Positions 15,301-27,419 of a stretch of DNA of 64,000 nucleotides are shown in pieces (within the stretch, counting starts at the first letter, position 1; each line of letters starts with the position of its first letter). The DNA comes from Vigna angularis (lineage: Eukaryota; Streptophyta; Magnoliopsida; Fabales; Fabaceae). The position numbers were made by a program, and so were the translations under genes. The stretch is taken from positions 9,622,501 to 9,686,500 of the forward strand of contig NC_068971.1 of the NCBI RefSeq assembly GCF_016808095.1. Direction: 5' to 3'. The notes under the pieces are model-generated. The model saw only the letters and a program-made list of their open reading frames with translations. It searched no databases and was not told the DNA's origin.

Positions 15301-18300
15301 CTTTTTTAAAGTTCTTTAACTTCTTTCTAAGGGTTCCTTTTTTTCTGTTTGTCTGATTAAAGAACTGAGACCGTAAGATTGATCATTGCGATGGGCTTTT
15401 CAATTTGGACTGATCAGTTTCTTTATTCGCGTAAGTTGAGTTTTAGCTCTTTTCTTAGTCTTTTTATGTTATTGGTTGCATGTGGGCCTTTTTTTACTTG
15501 CATGTGTCCTTTTAATCATATATTTGAGTCTCTACTTATTAGTGATTATAGGTATATCCTTATCGTCCTTATGATGTTTCTATTTATAGACAGAACATCC
15601 TGCAAGTTGGGAAGAGTTTCGCTAGTTAGGGTCTTATGAACAGTTGGTCAGGGAAGAGAAATAAATTGCATTGCTTTTAAGTTATAAATATCTTAAGATT
15701 TGTTATTTTCATGATTGAATTATATGATAAGTTTAATATGCTAATTTTCTTTTGTTTTGAATGTTCCTTGGTTGAATTTTTTGGTTGTGTTTGTGTTGAT
15801 TTGAGAAATCAATATCTAATCATTTGAGCCATTTGGTATGTGTCCTAACATTTAAAAATTGTTTTTGACTCAAGTACTAAGAATGAAATACCAATTAGAC
15901 CATTTGAACAGGTTCTATTTTCACAATTCACAAAATTTTCATACGTTGATATCTGATGCAGTGTTGAGTAGTGACAAATTGGCGTTGAGTGTCAATTCAT
16001 TGTGCAAGTTTGAAAGCATTTTAGCTTAAGACTGTTGGGTGCCAGTATTGTACCATAGTGTGAGAAAATACAAGTGCTTGGGCATTGAGTGGTAGTAGGG
16101 CATCGTTGAGTGCCATTTTTCACTACAATCTAGAGCAATTTGGTTCCAGGACACTGAGTGGAAGAAGGGTGTTGCTAAGCACAACATTTTGCAAGGCGAC
16201 ACCTTTTGCAAAAGATTTTATGTTGAGAGTTACTTTTGAGTGCTAGTGTCTACATTTAATTTTCTTATGTTGTAAATTGTTTGAGATAAATTTATTATAA
16301 TTTTATGTATGTTTAAGATGTATTATGATGATTTTATTAAGTGATAACATGGTTGAGAATGTGTTTGGAAATATTGTTGAGAGAATTTCAAGGAGAAATT
16401 TTGTGTGGTGGTAATGTTTAGTATATGCATTGACATATAGGGGTCATAAATGAGGTATCCTGAACTCTAATAGCTATTCACACTCAAATAGAGTATATTG
16501 AGTTATGTGGTGAGAGTTGTAGGAGGTCCTAGTCTATGATAATGTTTGGTCCTAGGTGTGGAGGGGACTAACCTCAAAAACTTGTTAGCTGCAAAACCAA
16601 CGGCAAGTGCACCGGTCGCAGTGTAACAAGTGATAAATATCGTTCTCTCCTAAGGGACTTATGCAACACATGAGAACTCTTCTTTCCATAACTCAATTAA
16701 ACATCAAAGTGTACAAAAAACACAAGAAACTCTTTTTGGTATTTTTATCAAACAGTTGGTCTGCAAGGAATTTAACATAGAGTATTTACAATTTGTTAAG
16801 ACTAGAATTCATCCATTTCATTCTCATGCATTCACAAACATCTCAATTCCATCCAATAGGTGTTCAATTTCAGTTCTAGGTTCAATTCATATTTCTTAAT
16901 ACATCAAGAACCAAAATTCATGCATGGGTGATCAATCCAAAGAAAGCATTAAGCATAGAAATCGAATACTAACATGAATTGGAAAAGCATATAGCATTAA
17001 CATCACAAAATACATAAGAATTCCATGTTTTACAACTAATCTTAACAAATAGGAAAAGCCCTCCATGGTGGAAAACTTAGGGTTCTACAAAATTGAAGAG
17101 ATAGGGAAGAAATTGGAACAAAAGAGAGGATGCAGATCCTTTCCCAAGGTTTTTGGCAACTGCTCCATGCTCCATTTACGCCTCCCCTTCGCATCTCAAT
17201 CTCCAATTTGTGACCCATCTTCTTCCTCAACCCAAAAGAGGCAAAATCACCATTGATGAAGCTTGAAGACCCAAGGAGGAGTGGGAGAGCTTCCCAACAC
17301 CCCAAACACCCTCCAAGGGCCTCTCCCAATCTCTCTAGGTGAAGAATAAAGTGTAGGAGGAGAAGAATTCTCAAAAAATCGCGAGACCCATGTTTAAATA
17401 ACCCATTTTGACACATCAGCACCGTCCGCACTCAACCCCCTTCTTGGGGCGCCCGACGCGAGAGTTGCGCGAAGACTGGTGCACAACCCCCTTCCTAGGG
17501 CGCTTGGCTCGAGCACACCAGAAATCAACTTCTGTGCAGGTGGCGCTCAGCCCCCCTGAACCAGGGGGGCCCAGCCTGATTTTTCTGCACTGCATCTTTT
17601 TTCACTTTTTCTGCAGATCTGCTTGCTCCAAAGGCATCCAACATGGGTATTTGCTTCAAATTGATCTTTTATTGTCTCAAAACATGTTCTCTTGAGTTCT
17701 TGCTTGTTTTCCTCCACTAGAATTGCTTCCTATTCATTTATTTCACACACTCAAATAAAGAGATTAGAGGTAAAAACAAGCATATACTAAATAAAATACA
17801 AGAAAACTAGAAAACACATTAAACTTGAGGATAAAACAAGGTAAAAGCTATGAAGGAGTTTATTTATTCACAAAATATATACACAAAAACACGTAAAATC
17901 AACCGTTATCAGGTGGTAGGGTGATAACCTCTTTGTTTATGAATTTACAGAGCATAGATACCATTACAAGTACACGCCCATGTTGAAGCCCTATATCAAA
18001 GGCATCTATTCATATAATTGAGTTTAGTGTTAACTATTTATGTGAATATATGATTAGTTGTAAGTTATACATGTTTAGTTGATAAATTGGTATTTTATGA
18101 TTATATTAGGGCAAATCTTCTACACATTACAATTGCTTCTTTTTTTTTGTATTTCTTTTGTTTTTTTTTTTTTGCGATGATCATTTTATTGGTATGGACA
18201 AATAAGGGGGATACATGTTTAAGCATCTTTGGTAGAAGACGATAATGCAACGAAGTTTTCTTGTTGGTCATCTAGTGATTATCTTTAGTTCTCTTAGATA

Positions 18301-18445
18301 TATTTATTATTTTGGTTATTTTCTATTAGATAATTGTATTAATATTATATTTATAAGTTTGAGACAAATTTATTTTGTTTTATCTCTTTTATAACATCTT
18401 ATTTTATCAATTGTAAGCTGTTAAAATTGGGATTTTATATTTTGG
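15300..18445 (+). mobile_element. Old LTR of the 2.5-kb LTR family, split by a nested element
   Basis: Segments such as AGGTCCTAGTCTATG (about 16523) and GGACTAACCTC (about 16565), and after the insertion GGTGGTAGGGTGATAACC (17912 on), align in order with the minus strand of the two TSD-defined solo LTRs at 22757-25278 and 59313-61829. A TATA-like TCTATTTATAGAC lies near 15578. The end GGGATTTTATA (about 18431-18441) corresponds to the family terminus GGGATGTTACA. It is followed almost at once by TTGGTATCAAATCAG (about 18444), a decayed primer-binding site resembling the initiator-tRNA-Met type TGGTATCAGAGC. This therefore looks like a 5' LTR in plus orientation that has lost nearly all of its internal region. 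The left boundary is approximate and no target duplication was found. Confidence 0.6.
16583..17911 (-). mobile_element. Nested LTR-like repeat element inserted in the older LTR
   Basis: The block interrupts an alignment to the 2.5-kb LTR family: the host reads GGACTAACCTC before it and GGTGGTAGGG after it. On the minus strand it begins TGATAACGGTTGATTTTACG and ends GCAGCTAACA, giving TG...CA termini as in LTRs. The plus-strand left end carries CAACGGCAAGTGCACCGGTC, a phrase I recognise as common in legume repeat families. A GC-rich part at 17420-17590 has three hairpin-like C-run/G-run pairs. No target duplication was found and no proteins are encoded; open frames across 17042-17695 are not credible genes. 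Confidence 0.55.
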
Positions 18446-20010
18446 TATCAAATCAGTTCTTAGGATGACTTGAGGGTTTATCGTTTCTTTACAATTTAAG
18501 AGTTTAAGTTTATACGAGAATATAAAATGTTTTTATAAAAGTAATGAGATTATACACTCATAGTTTGGTTTCTTAATTTTGAAATTTAAGAAAAAGAAAG
18601 ACTTGAGTTTGTTAGAGAGAGAAAGAGTTTTGTAGTTTGAGAAAATTTTATAACATTTTATTTTACTAGTTGTATGCGGGCTAAAATTAAAATGCTACTA
18701 TACGTTATCCATTCTTAATTTTTATTCTCATTTTCTATGATTTAATAAATGAAAAATAAAAAAATTATTTAAAAAATATAGTTTAACAAAATCTAACCAT
18801 ATAAATAAATATTCTTTCATTAAAAAAACATATAACTTTTTTTTTTAATTTTTCGTTCTCTATTATTTTAATAAAATAAAAAAATAAAAAAATCAGTTCA
18901 AAATTTGGTTTTCCGAAAATCAAATTCGGACTAATATTGTTGAGGAAAATGCAGCAAAACAAAGATTAGAATTCGACTATTCAAAAATGAAAATTCTAAC
19001 CTGAAAAAAAGTGTGTTACTGCGGTAAATATAGAACATATAGTAGCTATATTGGGAACTAAAATAGGTATTTCTGCTATGCACAAAAAAAGAAAGAAAAG
19101 GAAATCACAATGAAACCTCATCTTCTTTTTCTTTTTGGTTTGGCTTGATTCTGTTGTTTCAATTAAAAAAAGGAAAAAAGAAAACTACGAACTCCCCAGT
19201 TTTCTTTATTCAACGTAATGGAAGTTCTTTCAGTTTATTGTGTATAATGGGTTTTATTTGTTTACTTATTGGTCAATTTTAATTTTAATGTATATAGTTT
19301 TGAAATATATATTTTTCGCACTTTTATTAATTAACAGTGAATTTCACTGTATTTTACAGATCTTTTGAATAGATGAAGGGACAAATGATTCTTGGATAAT
19401 TTTTTCTAGAGCTGTCTGTAGTAATCTTACCATTTCTAAAACTAAACTTTATTTACTTAATATGGAACTTTTTTAAAAGTCATAATTTCCAAAATCCCAT
19501 GTAAAGTGGGCTGGAACAAAGTTAGAGTGAATTTCTCCCTTTAAAATTAAATTAGTTTATTTTTAATATATTTTTTGTTACTCATTTTTTTTTAGTTTTG
19601 CAACATGATAATTTATTCCTATCATTTTTCTTTTTACTCAAAACATTTTTATGAAATGTAAAATACTTTAAAAAAATATAATTTAAAAATTTTATTGTAC
19701 AATAGTAGTTTTTCATTATCTAATAAAATATAGATATTTTTTTATAAAAATTGTGTAATAATTACTTTTTACAGATTTTGAAAAATGAAAGTTAATTTAT
19801 ATTTGCTTCTAAAAACTTATTATTCCTAAAGAATATATAAATATTGGTTTTATAAAAATTTACTCAAAATAATTTTTTAATTGTAACCATATTTTAGATA
19901 TATAATTTTATTATTTAAAAAAATTGAAAAATAATATATGTTGAGGTTGTTTAAACATAAAAATAAGATAATTTTGAAAGAAAAAAAATGTTCAAAACAA
20001 GTTATTTTTT
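18446..20010. other. AT-rich intergenic sequence with possible retroelement remnant
   Basis: Immediately downstream of the decayed LTR, a second copy of its last ~50 bp appears near 18643-18695 (TTTTATAACATTTTATTTTA...), about 254 bp after the first. The rest is low-complexity AT-rich DNA with no gene recognised. Confidence 0.45.
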
Positions 20011-20490
20011 ACACGTTCATATTATATTCGGATATAATCGTGAAAACATATTTGAAAAAGTTATTTTTTACAACTTTATATTATATGCGGATATAATCGT
20101 CAAAACATATTCCTTTTAATTTGTTTGTGTTTTGAAATTTTTGTCGGAGTTGAGTTAGACTAAGTTCATTTCTTAACATGGTATCAGAGTTAGGTTAGAA
20201 CTTATCCTAGCGATATTTATTGTTTATTGGACATATTGTTTCATCCGCTATCGAACAACCCATTAATGTTTAGTCTCACACTCGGTATGTATATACTCGG
20301 CGTGAGAATGTGTTAGAAGTCCCACATCAACTAGAGATAAGACCAATTTAAAGTATATAAGTGGGTGCAAACGTCATCTTATAAGAGGTTTTGTGGAGTT
20401 GAGTTAGGCTTAATGTTTACTTCTTAACAATATTTGGATACAATTGTAAAAGCATATTTCTTTTAATTTTGTTGTGTTTTGAAAGTTTTT
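19975..20490 (+). repeat. ~60-bp repeats flanking the TRIM
   Basis: Three related copies of a segment containing GGATATAATCGT..AAAACATAT lie at about 19,985-20,050, 20,051-20,141 and 20,432-20,490. The second and third directly bracket the TRIM and agree over about 55 bp (including TTTTAATTT..GTTGTGTTTTGAAA), which is far more than a retrotransposon target duplication. Confidence 0.7.
20144..20429 (+). mobile_element. TRIM (terminal-repeat retrotransposon in miniature), 5' LTR truncated
   Basis: The 3' LTR (20311-20429, 119 bp) starts TGTTAGAAGTCCCACATCAA and ends TTACTTCTTAACA. The remaining 5' LTR piece (about 20144-20178) ends TTTCTTAACA and is followed exactly by TGGTATCAGAG (20179-20189), a primer-binding site for initiator tRNA-Met. 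The short internal domain contains CTCGGTATGTATATACTCGG and ends in a weak polypurine-like GCGTGAGAATG. No coding capacity is expected in a TRIM. The left part of the 5' LTR is missing. Confidence 0.9.
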
Positions 20491-20723
20491 ATCAACTTAT
20501 TTTGATAAACTATTTTAAAAAATTATATATGAATATGTTTTTAACTTTATTTTAGTTTTGACATCTAAAATATAATAAACGTATTTCAATTTAAAAAGAA
20601 ACGATTTTTTCTCAAAAGAATCATCTATACAAAAATCAAATAAGTTATTATTTTTATAAAACAATGTTAATATAACATAAACATTTTTGTATATCAAAAT
20701 TGAATAATACACACAATTTTATG

Positions 20724-20725
<2 letters not shown>

Positions 20726-20790
<65 letters not shown>
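20726..20790. repeat. (TA)n microsatellite
   Basis: Uninterrupted AT/TA dinucleotide run of about 65 bp. Confidence 0.9.
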
Positions 20791-20795
<5 letters not shown>

Positions 20796-21104
20796 AACTA
20801 GATGTTAATTGCATAATTTGATTCATGAATAATGTATATGATTAAGTTACAAAATAAGTTACACCAATATGATTGAAAAACTTTTGAATGTTACTATAAA
20901 TATATTATTAGGAATGAAATAATCAGCATATTAAAAGAAATCCATGGTTGACCTTGGCTTGTAGGTCTTTATAGATAATTGATCTTGTGAACTTTCTTTA
21001 ATAAAATATTTTTTTGACATGTGAATTTTTTTGTCTCAACTCATATGAACTAGGATCAAGTTCTATGAGATGACTAATTTAACATATCTAACTTTTTCTA
21101 TAAA

Positions 21105-21475
21105 TATTTTTATTATTTTATAAATAAAAATATATTTAATGTCAACTAAAGTGGTTAATAAAAATGTTGCAAGATAATTTACTTTTTAAATATGAAAAGT
21201 AGAACTTTACTAAGATGAGATGCAACAAGAGATAATTATTTTAACATCTTAAACATCTTTTGAAATTCATTTTACTTTATGTGACAATGTTTTTAATATT
21301 TTATAATTTTTATTCTAATAAGAGAATTTTAACTTTTCAAAACTTATACTTTTTATTTTTATAACAAAATTTTAAATATGAAATCACATTTTAATAAAAC
21401 TTTTTTATAAATGTAAAAGTTGTGATTCTAACTATAATTTCTAGAAAATGTTCATTATAAAGGAAAAAAATTTGT
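21105..21475 (+). repeat. Copy A of a ~400-bp direct duplication
   Basis: It aligns in order with 26280-26790 over shared phrases such as AGTAGAACTTTACTAAGAT, TTATTTTAACATCTTAAACA, TTCTTATTCTAATAA-type and TGATTCTAACTA.AATTTCTA. The copies are diverged and copy B has extra insertions. No gene is seen in either. Confidence 0.7.
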
Positions 21476-22751
21476 AACTCTCACTCTTTAGGAGTTATAA
21501 CTATATCAATTCAGGTCGTATCTTTGATCCACAAAGTATGATTAGATCAATTTTATATCTTACAAGTTTAACCTCTTGTTAAAACTGTAGATATGAACCT
21601 CACTCGACTCTCACAACCTCCCTTGACAGTTACAACTAATTATCTTCGTTTATATGAGTTCAATACTAATAAAGTTAAAATTATCTCATTTCAATCTTTA
21701 TCGTCTATACACTACACACATCACAACACATAGTAGAATTCTCATTATAGGAATCACTCTTTTCATTCCATTCAAGTTCATATCAAACCGAAGTAAAAAT
21801 ACAACTACTTCAAAGTATATACAACATTTACACCTAACTTACACTTAAATCATCATACTATGTCATTCATGTGTATTTTACCTCAATCCAAACTCATCAT
21901 ATAACATCACCCACATATTGTTTATTTTAATTAAAATGTTAATATTTTATCATTTATTTTTTATTATGTTGGTATAATATTCAATTACAATATTTTCATT
22001 AAGTATATCAAAATATTGAAAATCATTTATCTAACACAAATGTTTAATTGACAATCCCAACAGTCAAAGTGAAAAACCATATTTCAAAAACCATTAGTCA
22101 CAATTTCAATCTGATCCAACGGTTAATTAAGTATAAATCAAAATTTTATCGAGGCAGCCTAGATACAAAACCAAGGTGGTGCTCAACACCTTACACTTGG
22201 CACCCAACTTTAGAACCCCTGTGCTCATTGTCAAGTAAGCGCTCAACAACCAGGGTTGCCCAACGCCTTATACCTTTGAAGATTATTTTCAAGTGGGCAT
22301 CAACAGTCCCACAATACCATTGAACATCCTGGACCTCTAGAGTTCATTGACTTGAGTTCTCCGACTGGTGCCTAATGGTTATGTGGTACCACTTAATGCT
22401 GTATCAATAAAACAACTTTTGATTCAACTACGTTAGATTATCCAACTTATCAATCTAGTCAATTATAGTTATTTTTTAGTTTAAAGTATATTGTTTAGTT
22501 CAAAATAAGTCTCAAGTAGACCAAATTGGATAATTCTAACATAATCAAACTAATTCCACAAATGTATTACAAAACCAAACAGATCGACAACACCAATAAT
22601 TATCATAAAAATTATTAATTTCATCACAATCAATTCATCAATTTAAAATAAATAAATCATTATAACTAAACTACCTACATACATAAAACTTTAATTAACA
22701 ATGAGAACACACAGTTATAATTTTACTTGAACAAAGACCCATCTTGAGTCC
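21476..22751. other. Intergenic; contains a probable LTR fragment
   Basis: About 22,150-22,440 carries repeated phrases such as GGTGCTCAACACC, GCGCTCAACAACCAGGGTTG and CTAGAGTTCATTGACTTGAG. Their style resembles the hairpin-phrase regions of the LTRs at 15.3-18.4 kb and 59.3-61.8 kb, so this is probably a fragment of a related element. The remainder is AT-rich with no gene recognised. Confidence 0.45.
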
Positions 22752-22855
22752 TTTAATGTAACATCCCGTAATCTCACACTTGATAATTCATAATTGATAT
22801 ATTGTAGCATTACATTTAAGGTAACCTCCCTTAATCTCACACTTGATAATTCATA

Positions 22856-22857
<2 letters not shown>

Positions 22858-22892
<35 letters not shown>

Positions 22893-23250
22893 TACATATA
22901 TATGTATATACATATATACATATATATGTATATACATATATACATATATATGTATATATACATATATACATATATATGTATATATACATATATACATATA
23001 TATGTATATATACATATATACATATATATGTATATATACATATATACATATATATGTATATATGTATATATACATATATATGTATATATGTATATATACA
23101 TATATATGTATATATGTATATATACATATATATGTATATATGTATATATACATATATATGTATATATGTATATACATATATATGTATATATGTATATACA
23201 TGTATATATGTATATACATATATACATATATATGTATATACATATATATG
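22858..23250. repeat. Palindromic ATATAC/GTATAT microsatellite expansion within the solo LTR
   Basis: About 390 bp built only from TA steps interspersed with ATATAC and GTATAT hexamers, with local periods near 22-24 bp. Nearly every phrase is self-complementary. Stop-free frames on both strands translate to Tyr/Ile strings; these are repeat artefacts, not proteins. Confidence 0.9.
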
Positions 23251-23369
23251 TGTGTTTTAAACTCAGATTTCAACTATAAACTCATAAATATAACTTGAAT
23301 TCTTCTAATTTATTCTTCTATCTCTTTCTTCATTGACACTGAATCAGACGACATTTCTCAACAAACCTC

Positions 23370-23715
23370 ATATAATAATTATGTCAGACACCCTCATACC
23401 ATCATACAACTATCGCATCATAGATACTCATCTATTACTTTGATACACTCAACAAACCTCATATAATAATTATGTCAGACACCCTCATACCATCATACAA
23501 CAATCGCATCATAGATACTCATACCATCATACAACAATCGCATCATAGATACTCATCCCACAATACCACAATTACTAATAGACACTCATCCCACAATACT
23601 TAATAGACACTCATTCCACAATACTCAATATTCACTCATTCCACAATACCCAATGGACACTCATTCCACAATACCCAATAGACACTCATTCCACAATACC
23701 CAATAGACACTCATC
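23370..23715 (+). repeat. Nested short tandem repeats within the solo LTR
   Basis: A ~91-bp unit beginning AACAAACCTCATATAATAAT is directly duplicated (first copy from about 23363, second from about 23454). Its tail CATCATACAACAATCGCATC is repeated once more. This is followed by about six copies of a ~25-bp unit (CCCAATAGACACTCATTCCA) up to about 23,712. Confidence 0.85.
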
Positions 23716-25388
23716 CGGATGATACGTTGATGAGTGGTCACAGGAGGTTATGCACTTGTGATGACTTCTACTTCCTCTTACAAATACATTTCCAAAATAC
23801 TCCATACCATCCACAAGGTTAGTCCTCAACACTATGTCCAAAACCGGCACATAGACCAGGACCTCTTGCCCCTCTCACCAATTAATTCATCCTTCTCTAC
23901 TTGAGACTGGATGATTATTAGAGTATGGATAACCTCCAATTACAGGACCCTCAACATCAACATATACACATATACAGAAATACCACATCATTACTGAATC
24001 TCTCCACGAGACTAATACCATGCTCATATTCCTCAACTCACATTATATACCCTTACAAAATCACCCCATAATACTCATATCATGTTCAGATGCATAAATT
24101 CAAATCCAATAAAATCCAATCATCGCAGAAATCATACAAAATGAATATATCACAAAATAAATTAACAATACTAAAATATCACCATAAATGGTCACCGGAG
24201 AAGAATCAAATGTTTGACGAATCAAACTCACCATAAACGCCAGTACATATGACTAGTCACAACTTACTGGATTTGACCAGGGCTACTCTATGATCAAGGA
24301 TGTACCAACTCCGGTTTTTAAGATTCCTCTATCCTACCATCACAATTATAATTCATAATTCCATATCTACCACAATAACATGAATTCATCAGAAATTTTC
24401 ATTCCAACAAGATATATTGCACAATAATTTAATAGTACATAATCTGTTCAACAAGATTTAAGTTAAAAACTTGTCGAGTAGACTTCCAAGAAAGAGAGGT
24501 GCGTCACAATGGACAACTTAAGTACCAAGTCTTTCCTTAGCCAAAGTATCCCTCAACTAGTTTTAACAAATTTCTTATTTACAGATTCAAAATAATAGCA
24601 TATAATATTAGCACAGAAATTCACTATAGATAGATATATAGTAAGCACCTATGTTTTTCATTAATAGTATTCACACAAAATTTCAAGACATGAATAATAA
24701 TAAAACAATACTAAATCATAATATAAAAGCTTAGAAAGGTTAGCTCCCCTACCTCTATTCCAGACTTAATCTCTTACTCAGAATTTGTTTCCCCGAAAAC
24801 CCTCCAGAACCTCTACTCTTCTTGCAACTAAAAATTTCTTCCTAACTCTTTCTTCTCTATTTCTCAAGCTTTCTCACTTGATTCTTTCTCTCTTTGTGCA
24901 GAATAGCCTCCCCTCTCATGGCTATTTATAATCCAAAAATTTTACTATTCACCAATTTTTTAATATTATTTATTATATTAATATTTTAATCACCACTTGA
25001 CATATTGGATCCCTCAATAATGCCTTAAAATCTGAGTGTTTTATTCAATATCAATATTTTAATTTTTTTTATTTATTTTTTTAAAAGAAAAAGGTAGAAA
25101 AGAGTTTAAACCCATGTTCTTGAAATCCACACAATTTTCTACCATTTAAGCTACCAAAATTTCTTATTTAGTTTTCCACATTTTATAAACTTATTATATT
25201 TTCCATTCACAAAGAAATTTATTACTACTAGTAATAAAATTGTTACTATTAAGGTAAATATTTTTCATGGGTCTTACATTTAACATCACATGCAAACAAC
25301 TATACCCTACATGCAACATATTTACTATCAAGATCCAAAAGAAGAACAAAATATGAACTTACTTTGTTCAATATTTTGATTAGGTAAG

Positions 25389-26043
25389 TGATGAGTGCAT
25401 ATTTATGCCCATATTTATGCTTTAAAATTCAAATTTTTGATGGGATAATTGTGCTTAAATGGTTTATTTAAGTGAATTTATGATGATTGGAATTGTTGGG
25501 TTTGGGAAATAAAGAAACGTAAAAAGTGAATTTTAGCACATAAATTATTATTGGATGTTCTAATGTTTATTTGTGCAGCTGAGAATATAAGTTTTATTGG
25601 TCCAAATGGCAATTCAAGGCCCAAAATCAGATTTTATGTGGAAAATTCAGAAGGGGCTAAAGTGCAAATAGAGGAAATTTCAGCGTATTTGTGCAATTTT
25701 GGAAAGTCAGAAAATCTAAAAGATAAAATTCAGTTGTTGAATTTAATTTGGGAATATCAACAGAAAATATCTTCTAAATAATTTTATCATTATCTAAATC
25801 TTTTAGTTATTTGGAAGATATAAGATATAAGATAATTGAATTAATATCTATCAAATATTCTTTAAAACTGATTTAATCTAATGAATATTTGAAAGATATA
25901 ATATATCAACAGAAAATATCTTATCAACAAACTATTCAAAGTCCAAGCCCAATCAAGCCTATATAAAGAGACCCAGGGACTTCACTTAAATCATTCATTC
26001 TCTCATACTCCTCTCACTTTTCTTTCATCTTGTATTCAACTCA
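25389..26043 (+). mobile_element. Solo LTR, short family (TSD GTAAG)
   Basis: It starts TGATGAGTGCATATTTATGC and ends TTGTATTCAACTCA, with perfect 5-bp duplications GTAAG at 25384-25388 and 26044-26048. Length is 655 bp. A TATA box (CTATATAAAGAG, about 25960) near the 3' side indicates plus orientation. The open frame at 25551-25781 lies inside the LTR and is not considered a gene. No internal domain or second LTR is present. Confidence 0.92.
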
Positions 26044-26279
26044 GTAAGATTGTATACCTCGACACCATGAGTTCTATAACATATTTTGATCTTCAAACAA
26101 ATGAAAGATGAAGCCAAAGACTTAGAAAAATGACAGAGAAATTCGATTAATAAAAAAATTATTTTTATAGTCAAATTTTTAGTAATAAAATAATTGAGTA
26201 TGATCAAGACCATTATTACTCTTAATTATTTTTTATATCTTTACAAAAAGAGTAAATCATTCTTTGATAAAAATTTCTA

Positions 26280-26790
26280 AAATATTTTTCTTATTTTATA
26301 AATAAAAATAAAAGAAATTAATTTCTTAAAACATAACATATTGTTAATATTTATCAGAAAGAACAATGAAGAGGTTAAAAAAAATGTTTGCAAGACAATT
26401 TTTTTTTGAAATATAAAGAGTAGAACTTTACTAAGATTAGGTGCAAAAAATAATTTATTATAATTTCTCACAGTAACGTGACAATTATTTTAACATCTTA
26501 AACATTTTTCATATAATCATTTATGAAATGCATTTTACTTTACATAATTTCAATATGTGCCAATGTTTTCAATATTTAAAATTCTTATTCTAATAAAAGA
26601 GTTTTTATAGAAGTCGCACTTCACTAATTTTTAATTAAATTTCAATGTATCAAATATTTTAAATAATCCTTTTATTTTTATAATATAAAATTTAAATATA
26701 CCATCACATTTCAATAAAAATGTCTTATAAATCTAAAATTTATGATTCTAACTAGAATTTCTACACTTGAAATGTTAAATATAAAGGGCA
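26280..26790 (+). repeat. Copy B of the ~400-bp direct duplication
   Basis: Partner of 21105-21475, in the same orientation about 5.2 kb away. Both solo LTRs at 22757-25278 and 25389-26043 lie between the copies. Confidence 0.7.
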
Positions 26791-27415
26791 AAACCCATGA
26801 TTATAAGATTTCAGTTTTATGAAGTATTGGCAAAATAAGACTTTGGGTAGAAAAGAAGTTAAAAAATAAATGAAATAATTATTAAAAATTCTTTATTTGA
26901 AACAAAGATTGTAAGATGATTTTAAAAATATGTTTGAACAGTGAAGAACCCCGTAAACTAAGATAAAAATACTATATTTAGTGTAAAAATGAAAAGTAGT
27001 TTAAATTAAGCAACTATATTAATAATTTGAAAAAGGATAATAAATAATTAATTTAAAACTAAAATCGCATAACTTGTTTTAATGCTGTTCTCTTTAAAAA
27101 TTAATGACAATATTTACACTTGAATACTGTTTGTAAATGTTTTTAATTGAGTTCGTTGTCAAAAGTTCTTGTAATAAGATGGTTTATTAAATATCAAAGA
27201 ATAGTTATGATAAAAATTTAATAACAAGTAAAAGTAACACTCAAATATGATTAACCTTGTATTTAAATATAACAATTAAAAGGTATTCAGGTAAATTTAA
27301 ATTCATTTGACCAAAAGGCATTCAAACTGCACTTTCTATATAATTGAAAATAATTAATTTCAAAAATATGAAATAAACTCAATTTTGACCAAAAATTTAG
27401 ACATTTAGATTTCTT
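26791..27415. other. AT-rich upstream region of the RING gene
   Basis: AT-rich DNA without a recognised gene or element. It presumably contributes distal promoter sequence to the RING-H2 gene. Confidence 0.5.
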
Positions 27416-27419
27416 TTCA

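Larger units (their letters stand above)
22757..25278 (-). mobile_element. Solo LTR, 2.5-kb family, copy 1 (TSD TTTAA)
   Basis: Termini are TGTAACATCCCG (22757) and GGGTCTTACA (ends 25278). The 5-bp duplication TTTAA is perfect on both sides (22752-22756 and 25279-25283), which fixes the boundaries and shows a complete insertion with no second LTR: a solo LTR of 2522 bp. Read on the minus strand it has a TATA box (TTATAAATAGCC, near 24,927), so the element probably points left. Its AGGTCCTGGTC...GGACTAACCTTG region matches the LTR at 59313-61829. The terminal ~43 bp is imperfectly duplicated (22757-22801 and 22820-22862). Large size and TGTAAC/GTTACA ends suggest a Ty3/gypsy (Tekay-like chromovirus) LTR; the lineage is inferred only. 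Confidence 0.92.

Noticed and set aside
17042..17695. Open frames on both strands around 17.0-17.7 kb
   Set aside because: They fall in the nested LTR-like element in its GC-rich hairpin part, with no domain and mutually overlapping frames.
22715..23298. Several long overlapping open frames on both strands with Tyr/Ile repeats
   Set aside because: They lie in a TA-type microsatellite that has no stop codons in any phase. There is no start context and no non-repeat sequence.
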